Of a DNA stretch of 64,000 nucleotides, positions 37,126-49,748 are shown piece by piece (the first letter of the stretch is position 1; every line of letters starts with the position of its first letter). The notes under the pieces are model-generated. The model did no database searches and was not told the DNA's origin. It worked only from the letters and a program-made list of their open reading frames with translations. The position numbers and the translations under genes are program-made. This DNA comes from Balaenoptera acutorostrata (taxonomy: Eukaryota > Chordata > Mammalia > Artiodactyla > Balaenopteridae), in assembly GCF_949987535.1 (NCBI RefSeq), contig NC_080075.1, positions 5,130,606 through 5,194,605 of the forward strand, given 5' to 3'.

Positions 37126-38759
37126 TGCTTTGATTATTTTAGGTTATTTACTTTTCCATTAAAATTTTAGAATCAGTTTGCCTGGATCTACAAAAAAATT
37201 CTTCTTGGATACTGAAGGAAATTATGTTAAACTTCTAAATCAATTTGGGGAGAATTTATTTGAGAATATGTTGTGGATTTGTCTATTTCTTTATTTAGTT
37301 CTGTCAGTTTTTGTTGCATGTATTTTGAAGCTCTGATGTTAGGTGCATACACATTGAAGACTGTTATGTCTTCTTGGCAAATTCATCTTTTTATCATCTT
37401 TATCCCTGGTAATTAATTTCCTTTTCTCTGAAGTCTCCTTAAGCTGATGTTAATATAAGCACTCCAACATTCCTTTAATTATTGTTTATAATATGTTTAT
37501 ATCTAACCTTTTACTTTCAACCTGCTTATATCATTATATTTGAAATGTTTTTATTACAGAGAGATATAGTTTAAATACAGTCATTTAAAAAAGTGTGTTC
37601 TAATAATCTTGATCTTTTACTTACTATGTTTATATATTTGACATTTGATATAATTATTAATATATCTGGATTTATGTCTACCATTTTATTGTTTGATTTC
37701 TGTTTATTTCCTCAGTTATTTGTTCCTCTATTTTCCTTTTCCTTTCTTCTTTTGGGTTATTTTAACACTTTTATCAGTCCATTTAAATTCATCTATTATG
37801 TTTTAACAATACTTGTTTTTCATTTGTTTGTTTGTTTTAGTGGTTGCTCAAGGGATTAAAGTATGCTTTCACTTTCTTCTTAGAATCAATATTTTACCAT
37901 TTCAAGTAGGATGTAGTTACCTAACCACCACACAAGTTCCCTTACTCTGTCCCTTTTTTGTTGTAGTTGACTTATATATTACACCTACCTACATCGAAAA
38001 TTCCATCAGAAAAGGTTATAACATTTTGCTTTCAATGGATTGTGTCCCGAATATTTAAAATATTATGTCATGCAACTCTGGATCTTGTTGAAATCCTATG
38101 TAGAATGCTATTTTTGTTTAAGCAGGCAACTGACCTAGTTGGATTCAAGCCCAAAATTCTAACCAGCCTTGTGGTTTCAATGTCAGTTCTATTTCACTGC
38201 CCTTCGGTTCTATTTAGACTTGTCCCTGGAACTCAGGAAGCAGTCTATCCTATAGTTCAATTCTCAGAGTTTATGGTATTCTATTTAGGGTCAGACTCAA
38301 GCATATGCAGCTTGGGGATGAGCCTTGGAGTTTGTAAGCAACTTTATGGGTTTGCTTTCCTGAGCTCCTCTCTGTCAGCACTCTGCACAGTACTTTCAGG
38401 TTCTATAGGTCTCCTGTCCTCCTCTCTGTAGTTCTCTGGCAAGAGTGCCGGTGCTTTAAGTACTCCACCCTGCGGTGCACTTCCCCCCACTGCTTCCACC
38501 TCCCCAGCCAAGTGGTAAGAGAGACACACACAAAAAATCAATAGAGATTTGCCACACCTTGAGACCACAGCTCCTTGTATCAAAATGGACAGTTCTCCCT
38601 CCTACAGAGATACAGGTTCTTGAGGACCCCTCTTGTCTCTGCTTTTGTTGATGTCACTGATGCCAACACAGGATTGCACAGGGGCTCGGAAGTAAGAGAA
38701 CATAGAAAGGAAACTATACGGGAGTGTTAGGAAACACCTTTCCCAGTCTTCAAGGCAGA

Positions 38760-40774
38760 ACTAGAGGGCTTCTTCTGGAACGAGTGTTAACACTAATGTC
38801 CACTTCTGGGTTTTGGACTGCGCTGAATCTAAACCAAGAGACATTGGAGGAAAATAAAATCGTGGAACTTTGAATTCTTGTCTTCTCCAATCTTCCTGCT
38901 TTGATGTACTTTTCAAAATCCTCAAACCGATTTTTATATGCACTTTATTCAGGTTTCATAGCTACAATGAGTTGGAAAGGTAGGGGGCTGTGTGCTTACT
39001 CCATCTTACCTGGAGCTGCAATCCGGAAATGATATAGATAGTAAATGTGGGTACTAAAACCCAAAAGAGACCAGGAAAGCTGTGAGATCGCCTGAGACAT
39101 CATCCAGGGTCATGTAAGGACTATTCTACAATGTGCACTAGAGGCAAGATGACCACCATCCAAAGTAGGACACATTTTCAGAGTAAGAAATTATACTTGG
39201 TCTATGAAAATTATACCCAGACAACAAATGTAAAACCGGAAGCAGAAGAGATGGACACCTTATTTAGAAGGTGTGGTGGGAATCCATCATTCCTTCTCAT
39301 TGTATTCTACTGAGATCAATTGTTTAATTACCATCAGTCTTCTGTATATAGAAAACTTGTTTTGGTTGTCCACTTTGTTTTGACTGATTTACACGTAAGA
39401 AATGGTAAATAAACCGTTATCCTAAATGTTAATTTGTCATCCTTAGCATACCCACTCACCTGCAAGAGTGTATTCTGTAAATGATAGACCCAGATAGTTT
39501 CTTTTTTGTGTGTATGCATAAATCTGGGGATCATTTTGAGTTTTGGTTAAGCTAAGAACAACACTCTGGACCTCTGGATATATCAGCTACAGCCATCCTT
39601 ATTTTAGAATAAAATAAATCTGGACAAATTGGCCAAAAGGGGTTTCTGAGTCTTAGATGTCTGAGAGTGACTGGCAGGAAAACCAGGGTTTCTAGTCATC
39701 ACCAGGACACAACGGCACAATGACAGTGTCGATCCTTCCCTTCTGAGACCCTACAATGAGCTTTCCCGCAAGAAAATTCCTCCAGGAATAATTTATACCC
39801 TTTAACTCATCTTTAACTTTATCACTGAAATTCCCAACAAGGATGTTGCTTGGTGCCAAAACCACAGTGGTTTTTGTGATGTGGGTGTCTCCGTGCGAAA
39901 AGACCTCAACAGCCTTTCACATAGGCACCCAGCAGTGGCCAGATGGCAATGACTCTGAGCCCCTCCAAACCTGGATCACATTCGTACAAGCGGATGGGGC
40001 ACATTAAATGTGAATGAGTCCAGAAATTGCTTTTCTTTATTGCTCAAATAAATCGCGCCCTTCTATCAGGGAAGATGAGTGTTGTACCTTCATATGAGAC
40101 TAGAACACCATTTTAACCACACATTGAAGTCTCATCAGGAAAACACACTGGTGAGAATGAAAGGAGCCTCGTCTACGTGGAACAGCTACTTGGTCCTCTA
40201 GCCTAAGGCCCATCACTTAGGAGGAACTCAATGAAACCAGAGAGTCAGGAAGCACATGGGGACCACCAGCCTCGAGAGGCAAAGGCTCAGACTTAAGCGC
40301 TGTTCAAGCCCCAATCTTGCTGTCCTTTAACCAATGTAGACATTTATTTCCCAGACTCTTGCCCTAGCTTCTGACTCCTGTCACTACCTTTCTACTTTGC
40401 ACATAACTGCTGTTCTGTTCCTTGTCTCCTCCAAATCATTTTGGCCTAATTGGTTCCTACTTCCTGTGGCCCAGAGTAAGGTTGTGTACTTCATGCCCTG
40501 CGCAAAGGCCAAGGCGACAAGGATGAGCTGAAATTAGCCCCACTCTTCTCCCCAAGCCCTGTGTCCTGGCTCAGGGCTACACGGGTCCCGAGGAAGGGGC
40601 TCTTCCTTCTAGTTCTCACAAGGACACAGTAGAGAAGAACCGTGGCCCTGTCTGCTCCTTGGCCCCTGGTCTCTGCCTTTCCTACTTGCTTTCTGTGCTC
40701 CAGTGAATGGGTGAACACGGAATAAGAATTGTCTCCTTCACAGAGACGGTTTAGGCAAAGTTTAAATCACTTGT
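38760..40774. other. Unassigned DNA downstream of IL18RAP
   Basis: No exon, RNA gene or clear repeat recognised. Confidence 0.45.
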
Positions 40775-41066
40775 TTCTAATAAAATAACATTTATTTGAC
40801 TGCAAAGATATACAAAGTGATGTGAACAATACGTAGAAGACGTGACAGTCCATAGCCACAAAGCCAAGTGGTTGTATCTGCTGATTCCGCTGAGACCACT
40901 AGGAAAACCTTAGGGGCCGTGTGGGCTGAATTCGCTCTCCCTCTGTCCAGCCCAGGAAATCAGAGGCTCCCACCATAGTTTTCGTGTCATTCCAGTGCCT
41001 GCCACGCTTGCTCAGGGCTGGCAGAACGCTTCCCATTTTATATCAGCCTCATCAACGCCGTGTGTT
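40775..41066 (-). other. IL18RAP: IL18RAP 3' untranslated region (inferred)
   Basis: The stretch after the stop codon has no further open exon. It reaches an AATAAA hexamer on the minus strand after about 275 bases. The end of the UTR is inferred from that signal plus the usual 10-30 base spacing to cleavage. Part of the ancestral 3' UTR appears to have become coding through the frame change in the last exon. Confidence 0.6.
40791..40796 (-). terminator. IL18RAP: Polyadenylation signal AATAAA for IL18RAP
   Basis: The plus strand reads tttatt, so the minus strand reads AATAAA, 271 bases after the IL18RAP stop codon. It is the first canonical hexamer downstream and lies outside any recognised retroposon, which makes it the best candidate for the transcript end. 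Confidence 0.65.
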
Positions 41067-41560
41067 CTATCCATCGGGGTCTCTCTCTACGCACCAGGGA
41101 CAGGACGGGAGGGGTGTAGGAGGAGGCAGCTCAGGACCCATTTCACCGTCCTTTAGGCTGGGAGCGCCTCCCAGTGGTTTCTGTTTTACTGAGTCTTTTC
41201 TAGAGAAAAAAATCCTCGGGATAATTCTGAGATGATTCCACGTGAATCCTTTGGAGCTTTTCACAGGCATGTGGTAGCGTATTTGGGTCCAGAATCTGGC
41301 ATTGGGAGGAACTGATTTGAAGCCTCTCCAAGTGACAGTGGGCAAAACCCTGAGAGCTTTTTTCACTAGATGAGGTAGAGACTCCGGCTCTTGGAAGGAA
41401 GAGAACTTAATTAAAATCAATTTCAGTGTTTGATCCTCCAAGGCAATGTTCACCGCTGCTTGTAGTTCAAAGACACTGGGTCCGTTGATGTAGCTGGGGC
41501 TCAAGATAAATATTCCTCTTCTACTTTTCTTAATAATGCTCACAATGTCTTCCGCATACA
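41067..41560 (-). CDS. IL18RAP: IL18RAP last coding exon: TIR box 3 and C-terminus
   Basis: The exon starts after acceptor tttatttccag and encodes VYAEDIVSIIKKSRRGIFIL and onward. It continues through the TIR core (SPSYINGPSVFELQAAVNIA) and box 3 (NARFWTQIRYHMP) to a stop at 41069-41067. The body is clearly orthologous to other mammals. The tail differs: after the RIF motif there are about 46 residues ending CPWCVERDPDG, roughly 26 more in total than the human protein recalled from memory. The local DNA (AAGGACGGTGA, where the human gene reads AAGGAATGGTGA) suggests a one-base deletion just before the ancestral stop, so the frame reads on. A sequencing error could give the same effect. Confidence 0.94.
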
Positions 41561-41836
41561 CTGGAAATAAAAGATTTAATTATTCGACATTGTTATTGGC
41601 TTTTTCTTTTTTAATGACCACGGTTAAAGATTTGATAAAAGTTCATAATAATGCAATTGACAAGGAAATTTAGTTATTTCTGAGATATACATTTTAAAGT
41701 AATAACTAGAATTATGACTTATTACATTATACCAGAACATATATATGATTTTTAGAAATTTCATGTAATGTCTGAAACATTTATATTAGCATATTTCCAT
41801 ACAAATAACCCAAAGAAAGTTTAGTATTAGTTGTTT

Positions 41837-41915
41837 TTTTTGTTTGTTTGTTTGTTTTTTTATACAGCAGGTTCTTATTAGTCATCAATTTTATACACAT
41901 CAGTGTATACATGAC
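41837..41915 (-). mobile_element. L1 3' end fragment
   Basis: Poly-T/(TTTG)n then tacagcaggttcttattagt, a piece of L1 3' UTR, in the last IL18RAP intron. Confidence 0.7.
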
Positions 41916-42481
41916 ATTGTTGTTGTTAAACCTTGAGTCACAATAACCCTGAATCTCCCAGATCCACCCAGCGGGTTCCTTGCAATGGGCACTCTTAGGC
42001 AAAGAGGAAAGGAAGCCTGGTTTTCTTGATCACTTCTACTAAATCAACTCTGTGGACAGTTGAAGATGTGTTCCAGAGTCTAGTGACTGTCAGTTTCACA
42101 TTCCTCCCTGTGTTCTGTCTCCTCAAATTGCCAATTCCTCTAGGAGCAAAGCTCATTGGAACAAGGTTGGCTGGGATAAGAGAGGGGCATGGAATGTCCC
42201 AGGCTCCTGGGTGGGGCATCTCAGGCAGAGGAGGTCAGCAGGACAGGATGAGGTCTGCATATCTGATCGTGCCCAGAACTGGGCCCGGGCCTGGGGAGCC
42301 AGCTGGACCCAGTCCTGAGTTTGTGGCAGGCACAGTCCCAGAAAACAGGGGGACCACCCGTTTGGGAGGACAGAGATAACTTCCTGCTGAGGAGCCAGAA
42401 AAGAAATCTTCATTCTGGAAGGCTCCCTGGGCTCCGATATTTTTTTTTCCTGAAGATGGATTATTTTCCCCCTGTGGCAAT

Positions 42482-42601
42482 TTTTTTTATTTTTTAAATT
42501 TTAAAATTTTAATTTTATATTGGGGTATAGTTGATTTACAATGTTGTGTTAGTTTCAGGTGTATAGCAAAGTGGTTCAGTTAGACATACGCATATATCCA
42601 T
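42482..42601 (-). mobile_element. L1 3' end, short truncated copy
   Basis: T-rich start, then attggggtatagttgattta and gtgttagtttcaggtgtata. It ends about 200 bp from the TIR exon at 42799. Confidence 0.88.
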
Positions 42602-42798
42602 TGAAGATGGATTTTTTTGATGATGGAGCGTGTCTCTGAAACACACATTTTTCTGTGTTGTTGCCCCAGAAGTTCTAAGCTCATGAAATCTTCCAGAAGA
42701 TAAATAGCCCAACAGAAAGAATGACAAGACAATGTAGAGAGTGCTTGCACGTAACTCTCCTTCTTGTGCTACGTTTTCTGTTGGCGTGCAGGACTTAC

Positions 42799-42972
42799 CT
42801 CCTCCTGGGGCCACGTCTCTTTCAAGCAAACACAAGGTGTATCCATATTTGTTTTCCAAAACTTCAGGGAATAGACTCAGAGCCAAATTTTCCTCACTCA
42901 GAGATGAAGTGGCCTCACTCTCAAGAGAGCTCCATTTCCCATAGGATATGAAAGCATCGAACTCCTTTTTAT
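42799..42972 (-). CDS. IL18RAP: IL18RAP exon: TIR domain, boxes 1 and 2
   Basis: The 174-bp exon starts after acceptor cttcttcctcag and ends at donor gtaagtcc. It encodes DKKEFDAFISYGKWSS..., where FDAFISY is TIR box 1, and later YGYTLCLLERDVAPGG, where the RDxxPGG portion is TIR box 2 (the BB loop used for adaptor contacts). The domain mediates MyD88 recruitment after IL-18 binding. No residue expected to be fixed in these boxes is lost. It ends in phase 1, joining TG of the last exon. Confidence 0.97.
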
Positions 42973-43404
42973 CTGAGGAAGAAGCACAATAAAGAATGCA
43001 AGCCACTGACAGGTTTTTTACTCCCGTGGCATACCTACATATGCTCGAACCATATGGTAAATGGATAAGAATTAAGATTTGGGATCCTTACTGCGCTGAT
43101 TTATTAAATGAAAAGCAGCATCTGTGTTCATTTCAGAATCACACTGCTGAGGGGTATTGATTGTTCACCCAGAATCAGATTCTAATCGATGAGGCTCTCC
43201 TGCACCTTCACTGACGTCAGATCAAACGGCTGGGACCATCTCCGATTAAATCACATGTCCTCAGGAGTTCCTCTGAGCTTTTTCTGCTTCTGCAGCGTTG
43301 CTGTCTCATTAGTTACAGATCAAAGTGGAGTCTCCTCCATCAAAGCGTGATAATACCCAGTGAGCAAAGCACTGCAGAGACCCAGTGCATTAGCGAGCTG
43401 ACAG

Positions 43405-43560
43405 CACATGTATCTGTGTTTGAATCCCCATATGTAAAATGAGATAATAATAGCTCCCCGGCATGCTTCTGTCAGGGTTGCCTGGGATAATGTATAGGAG
43501 GGATTTGGTGACTGACTTACAGCAGACACAAGATAATATTCATTCCTTCCCCTTTTAGAT
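43405..43560 (+). repeat. MIR SINE relic
   Basis: Sense MIR words: tgtgtttgaatccccat, aaatgagataataatagctc. Confidence 0.7.
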
Positions 43561-44347
43561 GGAAAACTATATTTTGGAACTTGTTTTAGGGTATCTTTAA
43601 GGTCTCATATGCCTCTGTTGACTCAACTATTATAAATGCACATAGACTCTGGGATGTGCTAAAGAACTAACTGGAAGCCATAGAAAATCTCAAAAGCTAA
43701 CCCATGGGCTCTGGAGCTGGACACAGCTGGCTCGTCTTCCAGCACTTTGCACAATGCCTGACAAATAGTGTTATTACAAAGTAGTAAACAGCAGTGCTGT
43801 TACTGATGCAGTTTGGCAGTTTGTTCAAAATGGACCTAAGAGGCTTTAGCTGACAGAAGTGTCAGCAACAGAAAAGGAAGAGGGAAACACAGGTGGTCTG
43901 GCGTCAAGAGAGGAGGATGCCCAAGAGCGAGGTCCTGGAGGTGCATCTAAGATGCTTCTCATTGGCCAGGTGGGGAGGCGGCGGCTCAGGGGGCGTGGCC
44001 AGCAGGTACATGCGGTGCAGTTCCTGTGTGACACACCATAGTCACCCTGATTTTTTCCACATCACTGTGACACTCCAGCAAACTAGGATTTTTCTATAAC
44101 CTGAAAATGTTAAATTTCTTTTGTAATAATATTAGAGAGTGGGAGAATTAGATGATCCCCACAATTCTGACATCCTATGTCTCTCTCAATTTTGGGATAT
44201 TCACAGGAAACAGTCTTTTTGCTGAAAACCATTAGATTGGCCACAGAATGTAATGAATCACAGTGCTTGAAAACTGGGTTCTGCCTCCCTGTCAGGTTAC
44301 TAAAACGTTGCCTGTGCAAACGAGAGGGAACACATTTAAAATACTTC

Positions 44348-44575
44348 ACAGTTTGGGATTAACATATACACACTGCTGTATATAAAACAGACAACCAACA
44401 AGGGCCTACTGTATAGCACAGGGAGCTATACTCAATATTTTGTAATAACTTATAATGGAAAAGAATCCATATATATATATTTAAAACTGAATCACTTTAC
44501 TGTACACCTGAAACTCACACAACATTGTAAATCAACTATACTTCAATTAAAAAATAAATTAAGGTAAAAAACATC
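44348..44575 (+). mobile_element. L1 3' end
   Basis: tttgggattaacatatacac, tgtatagcacagggagctat and tgtaaatcaactatacttca, then an A-rich tail. Confidence 0.92.
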
Positions 44576-45404
44576 CCTCTAAAAAATAAAAATAAGATGT
44601 TTCACAGTAGATTGAGTCTTCTGTACAAGCTCTAGAATCTTAAGAAAAATAGCATTTTAGAAAAAGAAGTATGAAGTTGTCTAGGAGAACAATTAAGACA
44701 GTGATTAGATAATTTGTTCAATTCAAAAAAGCTAAAAAGCTATTTAAAAAATAACCTCAAAATCCTCTTGGCGTAAGGACTTCTAGTGTGTATGTTCAAT
44801 CACCGGTCTAAAGAAAAGTGTGATTGATGCATTTCTTTGCTGCCCCTTTTCCCAGTGATCTGCCAGCTCTTCAATGAGTTCCTAGTGTGGGGAAACCACT
44901 GGTGTGTGTGTAAAGGGGCATCCCAATCAGGTAAGTATTTAATTGTCCCTGGAATCCAGCAGAAGGGAATTCTGCTCTTTCCAAGCAATAGAATCATTCA
45001 CTAAAACTGCCAATGTTCTAACATTTGAGCCTTCCGGGACTAGAAAAACACACCAGCAGCTCTTCTAGTCTAAAGAAGCAAATGTTAATAAACTCTATTA
45101 ACCTGTCTCATGGGAAAACTGACAGAGAGTTCATGGATAGTGCTAGTGCTAGTATTTTACAGAACTTCACTCTTTTAGGGACATTTCCACATCTCCAAGC
45201 CCCTCACTTTACAGAAGGAGTTAACTGAGGCAATAGCTAATGGGGGCTCTAAACCAAACTGCCTGGATTCCATCCCAACCTCTTAACATCCCCTAGCAGT
45301 TCCACTGGGGGCACAGACTTCACGCCTCTGCCCGGCTTGTAGGATTTCAGTGGCGATTACCGCAGCTGATACATAAGCCTGGCGTGCACTCAGTCCTCAA
45401 GAGG

Positions 45405-45595
45405 TAATGAGAGCTGGAGCTGGCGTCACTGAGTGCTTACTATGTGCTACATGCTGTTCTAAATGCTCAATATGTCTTAACTCAAAGAACCCACATTGCA
45501 TTCATTGTGATTGTGATTACAACCCTACTTTGCAGAAGAGAAAACTAAGGCATGGAGACGGTAAGTCATCTGCCATCTTGCTTCAGGTTGGTGAG
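45405..45595 (-). repeat. MIR SINE relic
   Basis: Antisense MIR: gagtgcttactatgtgctac, ctactttgcagaagagaaaa. Confidence 0.85.
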
Positions 45596-45833
45596 TGGAG
45601 AGTTATTTTCAAGTCCAATGTGCCCTACAATAACATCGTTGGTGAGATTCCTAGTAACTGGGATGAAGAGAATTTGTTTCTCCCCTGGGCTCCCAGCCCT
45701 TCCCAGGTGTGAAGCCACCAGACCTGCAGGGGGGGTCTCAGAGCCTGAGGGTCATGACTTCCTCCATCGTGGGACATCCATTTCTCAAGCCCATCCCTCT
45801 AAGTCAGTTCTGAGGCGAGTTGGGTCATCTTAC

Positions 45834-45971
45834 CCCCGAGGGTCTCATCCTTGTTTTGGTAGGTTCGGTACAGCAGCACTATTTCAATCCAGTACATGTA
45901 GAAGAGCGCACCTGCGGTCAGCACACCTGCCAGGGCCATGACGGTGCCGAGGAGGATGTAGAGGAACACCA
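45834..45971 (-). CDS. IL18RAP: IL18RAP exon: transmembrane helix and juxtamembrane region
   Basis: The 138-bp exon runs from acceptor gtctccgcag to donor gtaagatg. It encodes a hydrophobic stretch of about 25 residues (VVFLYILLGTVMALAGVLTA then GALFYMYW), the single transmembrane helix. After it come IEIVLLYRTYQNKDETLG, the short cytoplasmic linker found in IL-1 receptor family members just before the TIR domain. Positive residues sit on the cytoplasmic side. The phase matches the next exon, where G|AT encodes aspartate. Confidence 0.96.
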
Positions 45972-46779
45972 CTGCGGAGACGCGGCCGCCGTGAGCAGGT
46001 ACAGGGGCTGCGTCCCCTCCAACACCCGCCTCCCCTATAAGGCCACATTCAGGCCTGCCCAGCACCTTTTCCAGCCCTATTATTTTTTATCAAAATCTAC
46101 TGGAAACATTTCTCTTGAATCTGGACACATCTTAAATCACATCTTGAGGGAATTACCATAAAATGAACTCAAGAAAACCCAGGGTAATGGGTAGTTTCTG
46201 ATTGGGGTGGCCGGGAAACTGACAAAAACTACTTTCTAAAATTTTTTTCTCCTATAAGCTTCCACACAACCCATCTGTGTCCCTCTTATTGCATACTGTA
46301 AATTATTTTCACGTGTTATCGACCCTACTAAAGTCTAAACTCCCTGAAGCCCAGAGCCACACCTGACTTACTTTCTCACCTCCACCGTACCTAACACGTG
46401 GCACCTTTGACCCACCTCTGTGGAGCATGCACCAGGAGCACCACATGTGTCTTATTTAAGCTTCACAAGCATTCAAAACCTGCTTGTTCCCTCATCTCTA
46501 TTAACTGAATGAATGAATGATATCACCTCCATCTCTGAGCATCTTCTTCAAGAAATTTAACAGCTCTTCCTTACCAGGAATTTCCTCTCTAGCTTTAAAA
46601 GGCTATGATCTGTGATATACACATATCGCTCCTAAACTGAACAAGAATACTCTTTCTCCCCTCTTTTTTCTCCTTCACTCTCCGATACCAGACCATCACA
46701 TTCTCTGGATCTGGAAGCCAGGGGAGGAAAATAGGAAAGGGAGCTAGGTCCTAGTACAATACCTGCCACATAGGGCATG

Positions 46780-47035
46780 CTCTGTAGGTCTTTGTAGAAT
46801 GAATGAATGAGTAAGTGAATGAACTAAGGAGTGAATGAATGAATGAATGAACGAATGATAGGCTTTTCCAGCACAGCTCCCGTATGCAGAATATTAGTAA
46901 GAGGACCAGCTCTGGGTCACCAATGTGAAACTTACTAGTTGTGTGGCCTCGGTCAAGGTACTGAATGAATCAGCACAAGCACGCCGCTTACTTAGAATGC
47001 TGTCTGGCATCTAGAGCATGTTAGTGGCAATCATC
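46780..47035 (+). repeat. (TGAA)n microsatellite and MIR relic
   Basis: A TGAATGAA run at 46797-46858, probably grown from an L2/MIR tail, is followed by sense MIR text (cttactagttgtgtggcctc) to about 47035. Confidence 0.7.
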
Positions 47036-47117
47036 ACTGTGGCCACTTCCTTAGGAAAGTTCCTCTCCTCCCAGGTGAAAGCAGTTGCATGCCTTCTGCA
47101 ACCACCTTCAGGCTCAC

Positions 47118-47269
47118 CTCCTTTCCTTTCTTTCAGTTGGATGGACTGGGTAGTGTTCCCAATGGAGTTCTGGGCAAAGCAAATGAACTTCCTGCGAAGA
47201 TCACTCTGAGTAACTTCTTTCAGGAAGACAACACGCTCGACGACTTCATCCTTTAAGGTGGATTTAACA
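47118..47269 (-). CDS. IL18RAP: IL18RAP exon: second half of Ig domain 3
   Basis: The 152-bp exon begins after acceptor cctttcctag and ends at donor gtgagcct. It encodes 50 residues from VKSTLKDEVVERVVFLKEVT to SIQLKERKG. RRKFICFAQNSIGNTTQSI has the second Ig cysteine and an NTT glycosylation site, and is strongly characteristic of the IL-1 receptor family membrane-proximal Ig domain. The exon ends in phase 1 with G, which joins TG of the next exon to give valine. Confidence 0.95.
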
Positions 47270-47659
47270 CTAGGAAAGGAGGGAAAATACCACACCCCTT
47301 TAGTGACACAGATTGACACCCATTTGCAGTGTTTGGAACACGTATAAGTAGATAACCGTTTGGCTTTCAGAAGAGCTGTGGGATCAGATAGTACAAGGCG
47401 ATGCCGGAAAGACAGAGGATGGTCAGAGGTGGCTCGTTTTTTATTAAATGATTGAATCAGCTAAGCATCTTTCTAAGCATTTACACTAGACTATAATTAC
47501 TTGTGAGGCTCATCTGATCTTCCTTACTCTAAGATTTCCCCTTGAGCATAGATACAACAATTTAAGAATAATGTTAGAAATGACTAGCTTCTACTGAGGG
47601 CTGTGTGTATCAGATGGTCCTCTGGTCCCCTGAGCGCTAAATGTGGAGGAGAGGATCAA

Positions 47660-47805
47660 ATCTCCTCCATGGCTCCCCTCACAGGAGCCCCACCAGGTAA
47701 TGGTGTGATCATCCTGACTTGAGCAGCTCAGAACAGGCAAGAAGGTGGGTGACAATCCAAGGTCACACCGCTGGGAAGTGGCAGCGTGATTCCTGGGCCT
47801 GTGTC
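47660..47805 (-). repeat. MIR SINE relic
   Basis: Antisense MIR: acaatccaaggtcacaccgc, gaagtggcagcgtgattcct. Confidence 0.65.
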
Positions 47806-48629
47806 ATTCTGCCCTGTCCAGGAAGTGTGAATCTCGGCACTGATTCACAGTTTGGATTCTCTAAAGTGGCCCGTCTGCAGTCTGTCTTCACATTAAAGAA
47901 TATTGTCTCTGTGGATGATGTTTCAGGCTGTTTTGTTGGGAGCCTACAATACCCACTCTTATTCACTGGATGCTTCCTGCCTTCCAGAGACTGTGATAAG
48001 CATATCACCTCTACCGTATTTGCTCCTTACAGGGACCTTGCAAAGTGAAGTTTGCTATCCATAGATAATAGATGGCATGGTGGAGGCTTGCAGAGGTTAA
48101 GGTGCACATTGCTAAATGGGTGGAAAACAGAGATTCAAACCCAAGAACGTATAAAGTTAGTGCATACTCCCTTTACCATGCTTGACTACCTTCAAGTTTG
48201 AGTATCAGCTTAATATGGGACCCAATGAGTTCCCTTGTCTTAGAAGTTCTTTCTAAATTTGATTACTGTTACCAAAACCCATCCTTTATTTTTTAAATGA
48301 TGTATACTCTTCAAAGTGATATTACATTAGTCTGTTGAAATGCTTTAAAAACCAGGAGGAAGTGCTTAATACAGAGGCTATTACTTTGGAACAGATGTTG
48401 GAAAAATGAGGGACACTAGCTCCAAATGTCTAGAGTTTTACTTTCCATTGAGCCAAACTGTCTTCCCAGTAAATTCTTCCCACTAATCTGGGTTGCAAAC
48501 TAAGTCTAGTTTCTCATAAAACTTAATGGCTTCGAAGTACTTCAAGACAGAGATCCCACATTACAACAGTAATTGGATCTATGGGAAAGAATGAGGGTGA
48601 CCGTAATTGGCAAATGTCTGGGTAAATAT

Positions 48630-49205
48630 AAGACTATTTTTTCTTTCTTTAATTTCTTTAAAAGTTATAGTTTAACATATGCAGACAACAATAAAATGAT
48701 ACCTCAGTTATCAATATCCTGCCATTTTTGTATCATTTAAGTCTTCACTAATTCCCTACACCTACTCCATTGTCATTATATGGTTCTTTTTGGTAATATT
48801 TACCTACATTGAAGTGCACAATGTCTAGGTATATACTTTTTTTTCCCTTCATGCATGGCATGAGGGATCTTAGTTCCCCGACCAGGGATAGAACCTGTGC
48901 CCCTGCAGTGGAAGGCGGAGTCTTAACCACTGGGCCACCAGGGAAGTCCCTAGCTGTATACTTTTGACAAATGGTTATTAGGGTATAGAACATTTCCAAC
49001 TTCCCAGAAAGTTCCCTTGTATCCCTTTCCAGCCAATGCCTAGCCTACCAGAAGGAATAACAGTTCTGATTTTTTTCACCTTAGATTAGTTTTTCCTTCT
49101 CTAGTTAGTTTGTTCTTTTTACTGCTGAATAATAATCCACTGTATGAATGAATGTAACCGTGTTTTAATTTTTGACTATTGTAAATAAAGCTGCTGTAGA
49201 TATGC
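48630..49205 (-). mobile_element. Old L1 fragment split by a SINE
   Basis: Antisense L1M text (ttcccagaaagttcccttgt, ctgctgaataataatccact, tgtaaataaagctgctgtag) on both sides of the SINE at 48841-48949. Confidence 0.7.
48841..48949 (-). mobile_element. Short tRNA-derived SINE
   Basis: A short copy (head tggtggcccagtggttaaga on the minus strand) with duplication ctaggtatatactttt / ctagctgtatactttt. Confidence 0.9.
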
Positions 49206-49617
49206 CTAAAAAAAAGAAAAAAGAAAAAAAAGAAAAAGGCAGCTATCTCACCTCTGGGTCTCCTTTTCCAGATCGGATTGCATCATCTATTCCTCATTTC
49301 TCATATTTTCGGTCAGATCGCTTATTATCGTGCCATTTTCTCTGCATACGCTCTGGACTGTTAAGGACCCCAGTACTGGGGCTCTGACTCACCCCACTCT
49401 GGATGGACGGCACAGAGGGGAATGGAGAGTGGCTGACTGGGGTGCAGAATCCTTTCCCATTTGTTCCATGTGCCAAGGCTATTCAAGCAGCAAGGCTTGT
49501 TATGCCTGCTTGTTAGTTTGGTGGGCAAAGCAGCTGCATCAAATTGTTACTACAAATTGAACTTTAAAACAACTGATAAAAAAATAAAATAAAAAGATTA
49601 CTTTAGAAAAAGGTGGG

Positions 49618-49748
49618 GGGAATTCCCCGGTGGTCCAGTGGTTAAGACTCGGCACTTTCACTGACTAGGACCTGGGTTCAATCCTTGTTCGGGGAAGTAA
49701 GATCCCACAAGCCATGCGGCCAAAAATAAAAAATAACAATAAAAAAAA
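49618..49748 (+). mobile_element. Short tRNA-derived SINE
   Basis: The head aattccccggtggtccagtg, the B-box-like gggttcaatcc and an A-rich tail mark a short CHR-related SINE about 230 bp from an IL18RAP exon. Confidence 0.9.

Larger units (their letters stand above)
34505..38050 (-). mobile_element. Old antisense L1 (L1M-like), interrupted twice
   Basis: L1M 3' region at 34505-34905 (gtgtacaactgtatgaattt; cctggaaaccacagatct); resumes at 35716 (gttgagttgtttccagatag) with antisense ORF2 text to at least 38050 and perhaps 38750. It is cut by an LTR-like element (34906-35715) and a SINE (36751-37125). Confidence 0.78.

Noticed and set aside
42452..42614. Repeated tgaagatggatt on both sides of the L1 fragment at 42482-42601
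   Set aside because: It looks like a target duplication, but the left copy is separated from the L1 poly-T by about 20 unrelated bases, so the boundary is not secure.
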